Below are positions 1-7,046 of a stretch of DNA of 35,026 bases, piece by piece. Made by a program: the position numbers and the translations under genes. Below the pieces are notes generated by a model. That model worked only from the letters and a program-made list of their open reading frames with translations, was not told the origin of the DNA and did no database searches. This DNA comes from Chthonomonadaceae bacterium (GTDB lineage: Bacteria; Armatimonadota; Chthonomonadetes; Chthonomonadales; Chthonomonadaceae): NCBI GenBank assembly GCA_025352825.1, contig JANXSG010000124.1, forward strand, positions 1-35,026. Direction: 5' to 3'. Positions within the stretch are counted from its first letter, which is position 1; every line of letters begins with the position of its first letter.

Positions 1-125
1 ACCAGCCATCGGAAACCGTTCGAGTAGGCGCCAAACCACCACGGCTGACAGAGGGATACGATTCCCAACACTATGAGCGCCATCGCAAGCAGCTCCATGA
101 ACTGCGCAAATCTTCCCGACATCAT
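1..125 (-). CDS. small membrane protein, partial (cut by window edge)
   Basis: Not recognised beyond being a membrane protein. Only the first 41 or so codons lie in the window. Reading from the ATG at 125 gives a short N-terminus followed by a hydrophobic stretch (roughly residues 8-26, MELLAMALIVLGIVSL) and then QPWWFGAYSNGF. Translation is well supported: an AAGGAG box lies about seven bases before the ATG and overlaps the stop codon of the upstream ATPase gene, so the two are probably translationally coupled. A second in-frame ATG follows immediately. Its place as last visible gene of the sugar-importer operon suggests a role linked to transport, but that is only inference from position. 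Confidence 0.6.
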   Translation of the reverse strand, partial: MMSGRFAQFMELLAMALIVLGIVSLCQPWWFGAYSNGFRWL

Positions 126-136
126 GTTGCTGCTCC

Positions 137-1228
137 TTATCCTGTAAGCGCCAGTGTGGATTCGGAATCAAATAGGTGCGACCGGGATTGATCGATGCGC
201 ATGTACAGGATCTCACCGATGTTCGCACTGAACGTGGGAAGAGTACGTACTTTCAGCGCAGACCCGACATAGCGCAGATCGACGATGTTCTCCGCACCAA
301 GCGGCTCGACCACATACACCTCCGACTCCTCGTACTCTGCCTGATGGTCTTTTCGAAGTGAGATATCTTCCGGGCGAACCCCTAGGATCAAATCCCTGCC
401 GGTTGGCACATTCGCAAATCGGGTTTTCGCGGCTGGCTGAATGGTCATTCTGGAACTCTCCGAGAAAACTAGCGTGGTGCGATCATCCGATATACGGCAT
501 GGAATGAAGTTCATCGCTGGTGACCCGATGAAACCCGCCACGAATAGATTTGCTGGCCGGTCGTAGACGTCGGAAGGCGTTCCGTTCTGCTGGAGGCTTC
601 CACCGTACATGATGGCAATACGATCCGCCATGCTCATTGCTTCCAGCTGATCGTGGGTGACATAGATCGTCGTCACATTCAGATCTTTCTGCAGGCGTTT
701 GATCTCGGCTCGCATCTCGGTTCGAAGTTTGGCATCCAGGTTCGAGAGCGGCTCGTCCATCAGGAACACTTTAGGACGGCGCACAATCGCACGGCCAATC
801 GCGACGCGCTGCATCTCACCGCCGGATAGTTTACCCGGCTTTCTGCCAAGCAGCTTTTCGATGTGAAGTTTTTTGGCGGCTTCATTTACGCGCTGGACAA
901 TCACCTCTTTGGGAGTGCGCACCGCTTTGAGTGGAAATGCCAGGTTCTCCCCTACCGTCATGTGCGGGTAGATGGCGTACTGCTGAAAGACCATCGCAAT
1001 ATCTCTCGCCGAAGGAGGAAGATTCGTTACATCCTCTCCATCGATGAGAATCTGTCCGCTGTCCGGCAGTTCCAGACCGGCGATACATCTGAGGGTGGTG
1101 GTTTTCCCACATCCGGAGGGACCAAGAAACACCATGAACATGCCATCTTCGATATCCAATGAGGTGTTGTTGATCGCGATATTCTGGTCAAATTTTTTGA
1201 TTAGGTTTTTAACTTGTACTGTAGCCAT
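137..1228 (-). CDS. ABC transporter ATP-binding protein, MalK/UgpC/MsmX type
   Basis: ATPase subunit of a carbohydrate importer; it dimerises on the cytoplasmic face of the membrane and powers uptake. All motifs are intact: Walker A GPSGCGKTT (residues 36-44), Q-loop Gln82, ABC signature LSGGEMQ (134-140), Walker B VFLMDE (154-159) and switch His192. The C-terminal third (from about residue 235) has the length and composition of the TOBE/MOI regulatory domain of MalK-type proteins, including a GVRPEDI motif. At 363 residues it has the usual family length. It lies 30 bp downstream of the fused permease gene in the same direction and clearly serves that transporter. The sugar cannot be read from the ATPase; this family often serves several importers. 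Confidence 0.95.
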   Translation of the reverse strand: MATVQVKNLIKKFDQNIAINNTSLDIEDGMFMVFLGPSGCGKTTTLRCIAGLELPDSGQILIDGEDVTNLPPSARDIAMVFQQYAIYPHMTVGENLAFPLKAVRTPKEVIVQRVNEAAKKLHIEKLLGRKPGKLSGGEMQRVAIGRAIVRRPKVFLMDEPLSNLDAKLRTEMRAEIKRLQKDLNVTTIYVTHDQLEAMSMADRIAIMYGGSLQQNGTPSDVYDRPANLFVAGFIGSPAMNFIPCRISDDRTTLVFSESSRMTIQPAAKTRFANVPTGRDLILGVRPEDISLRKDHQAEYEESEVYVVEPLGAENIVDLRYVGSALKVRTLPTFSANIGEILYMRIDQSRSHLFDSESTLALTG

Positions 1229-1258
1229 AGTTTGTTTTCAAAATTCCGAAATATGATC

Positions 1259-3322
1259 TTATCGTTTGAGTGCGCCGAATGTAACTCCGCGCAGGAGATG
1301 CTTTCTCATGATGAAGGTAAACACCGCTGCGGGAATAAGAAAAACCACCGCACCGGCGGCAATCTGCCCCCAATCGGTTCCTCCCGCCCCTGTGTGCCCT
1401 ATGATAGAGGGTGGCGCTGTCAATGGAGGCACGCCCGAAAGAATCTGCGCGAATGCAAACTCATTCCAGGCCGCTATGAAACAGAAAACCGCCGTAGCTG
1501 CAATTCCCGTGAGCGCCTGCGGCAGGGAGATTTTTCGGAACGCCTGGAAACGCGAGTACCCATCCAGCAGAGCGGCGTCATCATATTCGTGCGGTATATC
1601 GTCGAAGAATCCCTTGAGCAGATAGGTCGAGAAAGAAAGATTTACGACCGTGTAGAGAATGATGAGGCCAAGCTGCGAATTAAGCAGCCCGAGCGATCTA
1701 TACATCAGGTAGATAGGAACTACGACAACTATCGCTGGCATCATGCGTGTGCTGAGAATGAAAAACAGGAGATCGCCCTTGCCTTTGATGCGGAACCGTG
1801 CAAAGGCATATGCTGCCATAGTGCCCAACGCAACTGCAAGAAGGGTGCTCAGCCCGCCGATGAAAAGACTATTACCTAGCTGTTTTGGAAACTCCGAGTA
1901 TCCCTCTATTTCAGCCGTGGGACGGTTACCTTTGCGGTGATAGATCAGCCCGTCGTAGTTCTGCATTGTGAGGCCGAAGGTGGTATCTTTCGAGGGCTCT
2001 TCACCGGGTTTCGCCATGTGGGTAGGGAAGAATTTCGGCGGGTAAGAGAATATCTGAGTCGCAGGCTTCAAGCTGGTTACCAGAATCCAATAGATCGGTA
2101 AAAGATAGACCACCGTAGCAATGGCAATAGCAATATAAGCCATCCCAGTGCGTAGTTTCTGGGGCAGCTTGTGAGCAAGCCAGAGAAAAACTATCGCCAC
2201 AGCAAGCCCGATTGCCAATCCGATATGCCCGGCCAGGTAACCAGCGATAGAAGGAGCGCTGCGCGCCAGCAGGATCACAATCGGGATCAACGCAAGACGC
2301 AACGGCGCTTCCAGAAGCCATCCCAGAACAGGCACCTTTTGAGTCTTGTCTGCCAGTTCGCCCAGGAGAGTAGTGGCATCTGGAATCTCCTCACCGCGCA
2401 CTTTGGCGAGATATTTGATGTAGAGGTTTGCCAGCCCGATGATAATCAGCAGAATAATATAAGCGAGGGCACACGCAAAACCTGTGTTGTGCTGATCGAA
2501 AGCCTCTTTGTACAGGCTGTACGAAACCGTTTTGGTTGCGTCACCGGGTCCGCCGCCCGTAAGAACATAGACAATATCGAATATCTTGAAACAGTCCATT
2601 GTCCTGAAAAGCAATGCGATCATCACCAACGGGGAGACCATCGGAAGTGTGATATTGCGGAATTTGAACCAGGTGGATGCCCGGTCGACCTCTGCCGCCT
2701 CATATAGATGAGGAGGCACTGCGTTGAGGCCAGCCAGCGAGATCAGCATGACGAAAGGTGACCACATCCAGGTATCCACGATGACCAATGACCACATTGC
2801 ATTCTGAGGGTCGCTCAGCCAGTTCACCGGATTGATCGGATCCTGAACATGAAAGACTGCCTGTAGCAGCCAGTTTACCAGGCCCCAATTCGAATCGAGC
2901 AGAAAGTTCCAGAATTTACCCACCACGACTGGAGAGAGCATCATCGGGAGGAGTATGAGTGTGGTGATAATACCTTTGGCGCGGAAAGTTCGGTTGAGCA
3001 GAACCGCCATTCCAAAGCCGATAAACAACTGCGCCCCAACGGAGAGAGCCGTAAATTGAGCGGTAGTGATGAACGTTTTCCATATCTCAGGATCGTTCAA
3101 TATGCGGAGGTAGTTCGCGTTTGCAACCCACTCCGCAGGTTTCCCGGACGTATCTGTAAACTTACAAAAAGAGAGGTAGAGCGACCAAAATAGTGGAAAA
3201 ACATTCATCGCTATGAGGAGCAGAACCGTGGGAAGCAGAAATAGATTCGCGATAGTTCTGTCGCTAAAAGCGCGTCGGACAGTATTCTTTTGAACGGCGG
3301 AGGTTTGTAACGGTGTATCCAA
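1259..3322 (-). CDS. fused MalF-MalG type sugar ABC transporter permease
   Basis: Single 687-residue protein holding both permease halves of a MalFG-type importer. Residues 1-305 are MalF-like, with the cytoplasmic EAA loop at about 208-232 (EAAEVDRAS...LP). Residues 395-687 are MalG-like, with a second EAA loop at 582-606 (DDAALLDGYS...LP). Between them (about 305-395) is a linker with two extra hydrophobic segments (341-356 and 360-384) that single permeases lack. These subunits are normally two proteins of about 290 residues each; here there is no stop or frameshift between them, so this is a true fusion. The start is TTG at 3322, preceded by AAAGG nine bases upstream. It lies between the binding-protein and ATPase genes. 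Function as a transporter is secure; the substrate is not. Confidence 0.92.
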   Translation of the reverse strand: MDTPLQTSAVQKNTVRRAFSDRTIANLFLLPTVLLLIAMNVFPLFWSLYLSFCKFTDTSGKPAEWVANANYLRILNDPEIWKTFITTAQFTALSVGAQLFIGFGMAVLLNRTFRAKGIITTLILLPMMLSPVVVGKFWNFLLDSNWGLVNWLLQAVFHVQDPINPVNWLSDPQNAMWSLVIVDTWMWSPFVMLISLAGLNAVPPHLYEAAEVDRASTWFKFRNITLPMVSPLVMIALLFRTMDCFKIFDIVYVLTGGGPGDATKTVSYSLYKEAFDQHNTGFACALAYIILLIIIGLANLYIKYLAKVRGEEIPDATTLLGELADKTQKVPVLGWLLEAPLRLALIPIVILLARSAPSIAGYLAGHIGLAIGLAVAIVFLWLAHKLPQKLRTGMAYIAIAIATVVYLLPIYWILVTSLKPATQIFSYPPKFFPTHMAKPGEEPSKDTTFGLTMQNYDGLIYHRKGNRPTAEIEGYSEFPKQLGNSLFIGGLSTLLAVALGTMAAYAFARFRIKGKGDLLFFILSTRMMPAIVVVVPIYLMYRSLGLLNSQLGLIILYTVVNLSFSTYLLKGFFDDIPHEYDDAALLDGYSRFQAFRKISLPQALTGIAATAVFCFIAAWNEFAFAQILSGVPPLTAPPSIIGHTGAGGTDWGQIAAGAVVFLIPAAVFTFIMRKHLLRGVTFGALKR

Positions 3323-3345
3323 GCGATGCAGACCTTTAGTCTCAT

Positions 3346-3376
3346 CAGCCGTGCCGGGAGGCTCCCTGCACGGCTG
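3346..3376 (-). other. intercistronic stem-loop
   Basis: Perfect 9-bp inverted repeat (CAGCCGTGC at 3346-3354, GCACGGCTG at 3368-3376) with further internal pairing GGGAG/CTCCC. It lies in the 66-bp gap between the binding-protein stop and the permease start. There is no U-run after it, so it does not look like a complete terminator. An mRNA-stabilising or processing hairpin that keeps binding-protein mRNA more abundant than permease mRNA, as in classical mal operons, is plausible inference. Confidence 0.6.
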
Positions 3377-3388
3377 AATAAAACATTT

Positions 3389-4747
3389 CTATTTAATCAT
3401 TCCAGCATCTTTAAGGATCTGGGTGTGTTTCTCCGTAATCTTATCCATCGCAGCCTGAGGAGTTTCGGTTCCGGTGACGCAGGCGTTCCAATGAATCTGG
3501 GTGGCTTCGAGAAGCTCCGCATATTTGGGAACGTTGTAGAAGTCCTTTAGCAAGGGAGCGCTCTCTGCAAATGCTGGATTAAATGGAGCAGCATTTTTGA
3601 AGTCGTCAGTTGCAAGAACTGCTGTGTCAGAAGTAAGGCCGCCAAGTTTCGCCCACTTCGCCTGATTCTCTTTTTTGCTGAACCATGCCAGGAAGGTTTT
3701 GGCGTCATCCTGATGCTTGGAGTAGCTGGATATCGAGAGGCCCTGGCCTCCCAGACTTATAAAATGCCCCTTCTCACCCGCTGGAGATACGAAGAAACCG
3801 GTTTTGGCTGCCAGTTGATTGGCGGTTGGATCTGTCAGACCCGGGAAGAAAGTATACCAATCTTCCGCCATGGCTACCTGACCGGATTTGAATGCGGTGA
3901 GTGACTGATCGTAATAGAAGTTTTCTGATCCCGGAGGCGTGAACTTCTTGAGCACTTTAGTGTAGAAATCGAGAGCTTTTACCGATGCTGGCGAGTTCAT
4001 GACGCCTTGAACAACGTTGGTTTTAGGGTCCGCCAGATCACCGCCGAAGCACCACAGAACCTGATCGAAGCCCATGGTGATACCGTCATAGGCTCCGCCA
4101 CCAGCATAAAAGAGAGCCGCGCCGTAGAGTTTCTTCTCAGGACGGGTGAAGAATTCAGCGATATCCCGGAACTGCTGCCAGGTTTTGGGCGGCACCAATT
4201 CATACTTGTATTTCGTCTGGAATGCGGTCTTTTCGGCTGGGTCTTCGAATAGATCTTTACGGTAGGCGAATCCAATAGCGTCCGCTTCGCAGGGAACGGC
4301 GTATGTCTTGCCGTCGTAATCACAGTAGAATTTCTTCGCCTTCTCGGATATTTCTGTCCAGGGGACATTCGTTTTGGACCAGTCGGTGATATCTACATAG
4401 TGGCCTTCTGTCGCGCCGCGTCCGAGCCATTGGCTGTCGCCTACAATTAGATCGTAGTCGGAGCTTTTACCGCCCCATACTTCGGTCTGGATCTTCTGTT
4501 GGTAGACCGGCCATTCGATCTGCTTGACGATTACCTTTATACCAGTTTCTTTTGTAAAGTCTTTGGAGAGCTCCTCCAGATAGTCGGAGGGTTTCCACTG
4601 TGCCCAGGCGATGGTGATGGATTTTTCAGGCGCAGCAGGTGTGCCGCCGCCAGAGCTGGTATCCTCTTTTTTTGGTCCGCCACATCCATAAATCGTAAGC
4701 CCGGTGAGGGCGAGAGCTGCTGCTGCTCTGAAATATCTACTTCGCAC
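3389..4747 (-). CDS. extracellular sugar-binding lipoprotein (ABC substrate-binding protein)
   Basis: Solute-binding component of the importer, family 1 (maltose/multiple-sugar type). I place the start at GTG 4747 because AAGGAGG lies eight bases upstream; the longer frame from an ATG at 4795 has no such site. From the GTG the protein is 452 residues: a short basic N-terminus, a hydrophobic h-region and a lipobox-like IYGC with Cys22 followed by GG and a charged, Ser/Gly-rich tether. The mature part begins ITIAWAQWKPSDYLEELSKD, a typical opening for this family. It also shows the usual later elements: a KSGQVAM-like segment, a WYTFFPGL region and C-terminal helices. It is the first gene of the operon, with a promoter at 4832-4860. 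Attachment to a membrane as a lipoprotein is inferred from the lipobox. Confidence 0.93.
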   Translation of the reverse strand: MRSRYFRAAAALALTGLTIYGCGGPKKEDTSSGGGTPAAPEKSITIAWAQWKPSDYLEELSKDFTKETGIKVIVKQIEWPVYQQKIQTEVWGGKSSDYDLIVGDSQWLGRGATEGHYVDITDWSKTNVPWTEISEKAKKFYCDYDGKTYAVPCEADAIGFAYRKDLFEDPAEKTAFQTKYKYELVPPKTWQQFRDIAEFFTRPEKKLYGAALFYAGGGAYDGITMGFDQVLWCFGGDLADPKTNVVQGVMNSPASVKALDFYTKVLKKFTPPGSENFYYDQSLTAFKSGQVAMAEDWYTFFPGLTDPTANQLAAKTGFFVSPAGEKGHFISLGGQGLSISSYSKHQDDAKTFLAWFSKKENQAKWAKLGGLTSDTAVLATDDFKNAAPFNPAFAESAPLLKDFYNVPKYAELLEATQIHWNACVTGTETPQAAMDKITEKHTQILKDAGMIK

Positions 4748-4831
4748 GTAAGCGCCTCCTTGATGAATTCCCACTTTGGTTCGGTCAGAGATCATGCCTT
4801 AAAAATTTCAATTGAGACTTCCAGCCGACGC

Positions 4832-4860
4832 ATTATATCATACCCACGATCAGTTGTCCA
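4832..4860 (-). promoter_or_regulatory. sigma70-type promoter of the sugar-importer operon
   Basis: On the minus strand a -35 box TGGACA (5 of 6 consensus bases) and a -10 box TATAAT (6 of 6) are separated by exactly 17 bp. The expected transcript start is near 4825, leaving a leader of about 78 nt before the GTG start at 4747. No clear operator palindrome was seen beside it. Confidence 0.75.
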
Positions 4861-4931
4861 GCAGATACACAAATTAAACGGAATTAGCGGAAATCAGTTC
4901 AAAGGGACGAATTTCCTGAAATTACATCTTC

Positions 4932-5402
4932 CTATTTCTGTATACTTTTCGGGGATTTGACATCAAATACTTTGTCCACTGTTTTGATTTCCATCCATAT
5001 CTTGCCTACTTTCTTCCAGCTATCAGTGCCGATTTCGTGAAAGGTGGTGGTTCCAATGAGTGAAATGATTTTACCGGTACAGTCGAATGACACATCTACC
5101 ACGCCTTTGCGTGTCGAAGCTCCCGTGTAACGAATTTTGATGGCTGCTTTTTTTGCGCCTTTCATCAGTTCATTCATTCCAGCCATGTACTCTTTTCGAT
5201 TTTCTGTTTTTCCGGCAGGATCAACGGATATATAATCTTTGCTATAGAATGCATCATAAGCCTTCAGATCACATTTTTCGAAAGCAGCAATTAACTTTAT
5301 ATAGCGCGATTGAAGAGCTGGTGGAATGGGATCTGCAATGGCTGCCAAAACTATTAATGCAGCCATAAGTGCCGTTAAAACGAATGATGAGAGTGTTTTC
5401 AA
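4932..5402 (-). CDS. secreted NTF2-like (SnoaL/DUF4440-type) protein
   Basis: 156-residue protein with a clear signal peptide: MKTLSS, then a hydrophobic run to about residue 23, ending AAIADP. The mature part resembles the small alpha+beta barrel of NTF2-like proteins of the DUF4440/SnoaL group. It has an N-terminal helix (LQSRYIKLIAAFEKCDLKA), then YDAFYSKDYISVDPAGKTENR, and later strands ending in WKKVGKIWMEIKTV. Such proteins are often ligand-binding or orphan enzymes, so no substrate is assigned. The start is TTG at 5402, with AGGAG seven bases upstream. It is transcribed towards the importer operon, 184 bp upstream of that operon's first gene, and need not be part of it. An alternative view is simply a hypothetical exported protein. 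Confidence 0.75.
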   Translation of the reverse strand: MKTLSSFVLTALMAALIVLAAIADPIPPALQSRYIKLIAAFEKCDLKAYDAFYSKDYISVDPAGKTENRKEYMAGMNELMKGAKKAAIKIRYTGASTRKGVVDVSFDCTGKIISLIGTTTFHEIGTDSWKKVGKIWMEIKTVDKVFDVKSPKSIQK

Positions 5403-5523
5403 TGATATTCTCCTGATGTGATTAAGTTATAAGCAGCCAGTAACTTGGAAATTATATTGTGTTCAAAATGAACGAAATATAAGTAAATGTTGGATCATCA
5501 AAATTGGCAGAAATTACAATCTA

Positions 5524-5571
5524 GCCCTCACCCCCCTCCCCCTCTCCCGAAGCTTCGGGAGAGGGGGTGAC
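5524..5571. repeat. hairpin repeat, copy A (short form)
   Basis: Starts GCCCTCACCCCCC and contains the perfect palindrome CTCCCGAAGCTTCGGGAG within a longer CCCCCTCTCCC/GGGAGAGGGGG stem. It belongs to the same C-rich/G-rich repeat family as the elements at 5665, 21382, 23471, 33270, 34600 and 34901. It lies in the 312-bp gap between the NTF2-like gene and DAHP synthase, which otherwise holds only AT-rich sequence with no gene. Confidence 0.85.
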
Positions 5572-5664
5572 TTTGCCACAAGGTTTTCAATTTTTCAGTG
5601 AATTTATTAACCAATCCCATGTCATTTCCCACGAAGTGGAAAATAGAAAGCCATATATCTATAG

Positions 5665-5711
5665 CTCCCCCTCTCCCGAAGCTTCGGGAGAGGGGGTCGG
5701 GGGGTGAGGGC
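5665..5711. repeat. hairpin repeat, copy B, inverted relative to copy A
   Basis: Carries the same CTCCCGAAGCTTCGGGAG core and ends GGGGGGTGAGGGC, the reverse complement of the start of copy A. It ends three bases after the stop codon of the DAHP synthase gene in transcription order, so it may act as that gene's transcript-end hairpin, although there is no U-run. Confidence 0.85.
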
Positions 5712-5714
5712 ATT

Positions 5715-6743
5715 TCAGAGTGATCTGTCAATCGCGGAGGCGATGAGTTTCAACTGTCCCATCGTTTTTTCAAACTCTTCTGGGATGAGCGACTGCGATC
5801 CGTCTGAAAGAGCCTCTTTAGGGTTTGGGTGGACTTCAATCATCAATCCATCGGCGCCGGATGCCAGGCCAGCTTTCGCCATGGCGGGCACATATCGCGC
5901 CACACCCACTCCGTGGGATGGATCTACAATGACAGGTAGGTGAGAGATATGCTTGAGGGCGGGTACCGCGTTGAGATCGAGTGTGTTGCGGGTGTAGGTG
6001 CGGTCGAGTGGGTGAACACCGCGTTCACACAGTAGCACGTCCGGGGTTCCGTGATGCAGCAGATACTCCGCCGCCAAAAGAAACTCGTCGAGCGATGCAC
6101 TGGGGCCGCGCTTCAGCATAGTGGGGTGGCCTGACTTACCTGCGGCGATGAGGAGAGGGTAGTTCTGCATATTACGCGCGCCGATCTGAAGAATATCTGT
6201 ATGGGCGGCTACGCTGGCTACGTCTTCCGGAGCCATAACCTCGGTGATGGTTAGAATGCCGAGTTCGTCTCCCACCTCTTTGAGCAGTCGCAGCCCCTCC
6301 AGACCTAGACCCTGGAAGGCATACGGCGAGGTTCGGGGTTTGTAGGCTCCACCGCGAAGTACCTTCGCCCCCGACTGCTGAACCGCGTTTGCCGCTGCGT
6401 AGAGCTGTTCTCGCGATTCAATCGAGCATGGCCCAGCCATTACGACGCATGTATTTCCGCCGATCTCAACGCCCTTAATATTGATGACTGTATCTTCCCG
6501 ATGGAACTCGCGCGAAGCTAACTTATAGGGCCGACTGATCTGCACCACGTGATCGACGCCGGGCAGCGCAGCGAGTTCATTAGTGAGGCTCTCGCGCAGA
6601 TTCGAGGGAATAGCGCTGGTAATTCCTATCGCAATATGTTCATCGCCGGGCAGCCGTACAGCATGGAGGTTATGCGCTGCAATTCTTTTGAGGACTTCCT
6701 CGCTCTGATCGGTAACAGCATCAGCATTCATCAGTACCATCAT
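5715..6743 (-). CDS. aroF: 3-deoxy-7-phosphoheptulonate (DAHP) synthase
   Basis: First enzyme of the shikimate pathway: condenses phosphoenolpyruvate and erythrose 4-phosphate. The 342-residue protein is the type I-beta form. An N-terminal ferredoxin-like/ACT-like regulatory domain (about 1-75) is followed by the TIM barrel. Motifs include [10 protein letters not shown] (about 104-113), [36 protein letters not shown]-type ([19 protein letters not shown]) and VDPSHGVG near the C-terminus with its metal-ligand His. The N-terminal domain suggests feedback control, as in the Thermotoga-type enzymes. Two adjacent ATGs are possible starts; AAAGGA lies upstream of both. It is transcribed away from the later shikimate genes (aroC, aroK, aroB at 21.7-24.8 kb), so the pathway is split within this window. 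Confidence 0.95.
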   Translation of the reverse strand: MMVLMNADAVTDQSEEVLKRIAAHNLHAVRLPGDEHIAIGITSAIPSNLRESLTNELAALPGVDHVVQISRPYKLASREFHREDTVINIKGVEIGGNTCVVMAGPCSIESREQLYAAANAVQQSGAKVLRGGAYKPRTSPYAFQGLGLEGLRLLKEVGDELGILTITEVMAPEDVASVAAHTDILQIGARNMQNYPLLIAAGKSGHPTMLKRGPSASLDEFLLAAEYLLHHGTPDVLLCERGVHPLDRTYTRNTLDLNAVPALKHISHLPVIVDPSHGVGVARYVPAMAKAGLASGADGLMIEVHPNPKEALSDGSQSLIPEEFEKTMGQLKLIASAIDRSL

Positions 6744-6971
6744 CGGTGTCTAACAGTTCCTTTCAAAACCAACATCGGTTATATATGAAAAGGACTATTC
6801 TACATAAGATGGGTAATTTCCTGCTGCGGATCGAGTAGGAGATCGCAACAAACTATCAAAGAATTGCCTGTTGTATAAAGCATAAAAAGCGAAATACTAT
6901 TATATTTTTCTAATATGACATTAATCACATGAATAATTTAAGCTAACCACAGAATAGTAAACGGTGTTAAG

Positions 6972-7008
6972 AAATAAAGGAAATTATAAAAAAGAGCTTC
7001 CTTTATTT
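6972..7008. terminator. AT-rich inverted repeat downstream of lipase gene
   Basis: Perfect 11-bp arms AAATAAAGGAA (6972-6982) and TTCCTTTATTT (6998-7008) with a 15-nt loop. It lies about 40 bp after the lipase stop codon on the minus strand. The stem is weak and the T-run is not classical, so a transcript end is only a possibility. The remainder of the 303-bp gap 6744-7046 is AT-rich and I see no gene in it. Confidence 0.35.
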
Positions 7009-7046
7009 CTATGTTTCGACGATTTAGTTTCGATATCAAATTGTCG

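Noticed and set aside
2001-2321. Frameshift or pseudogene split in the sugar permease
   Set aside because: The 687-codon frame is uninterrupted and both halves are intact, so alternative short frames there are shadows.
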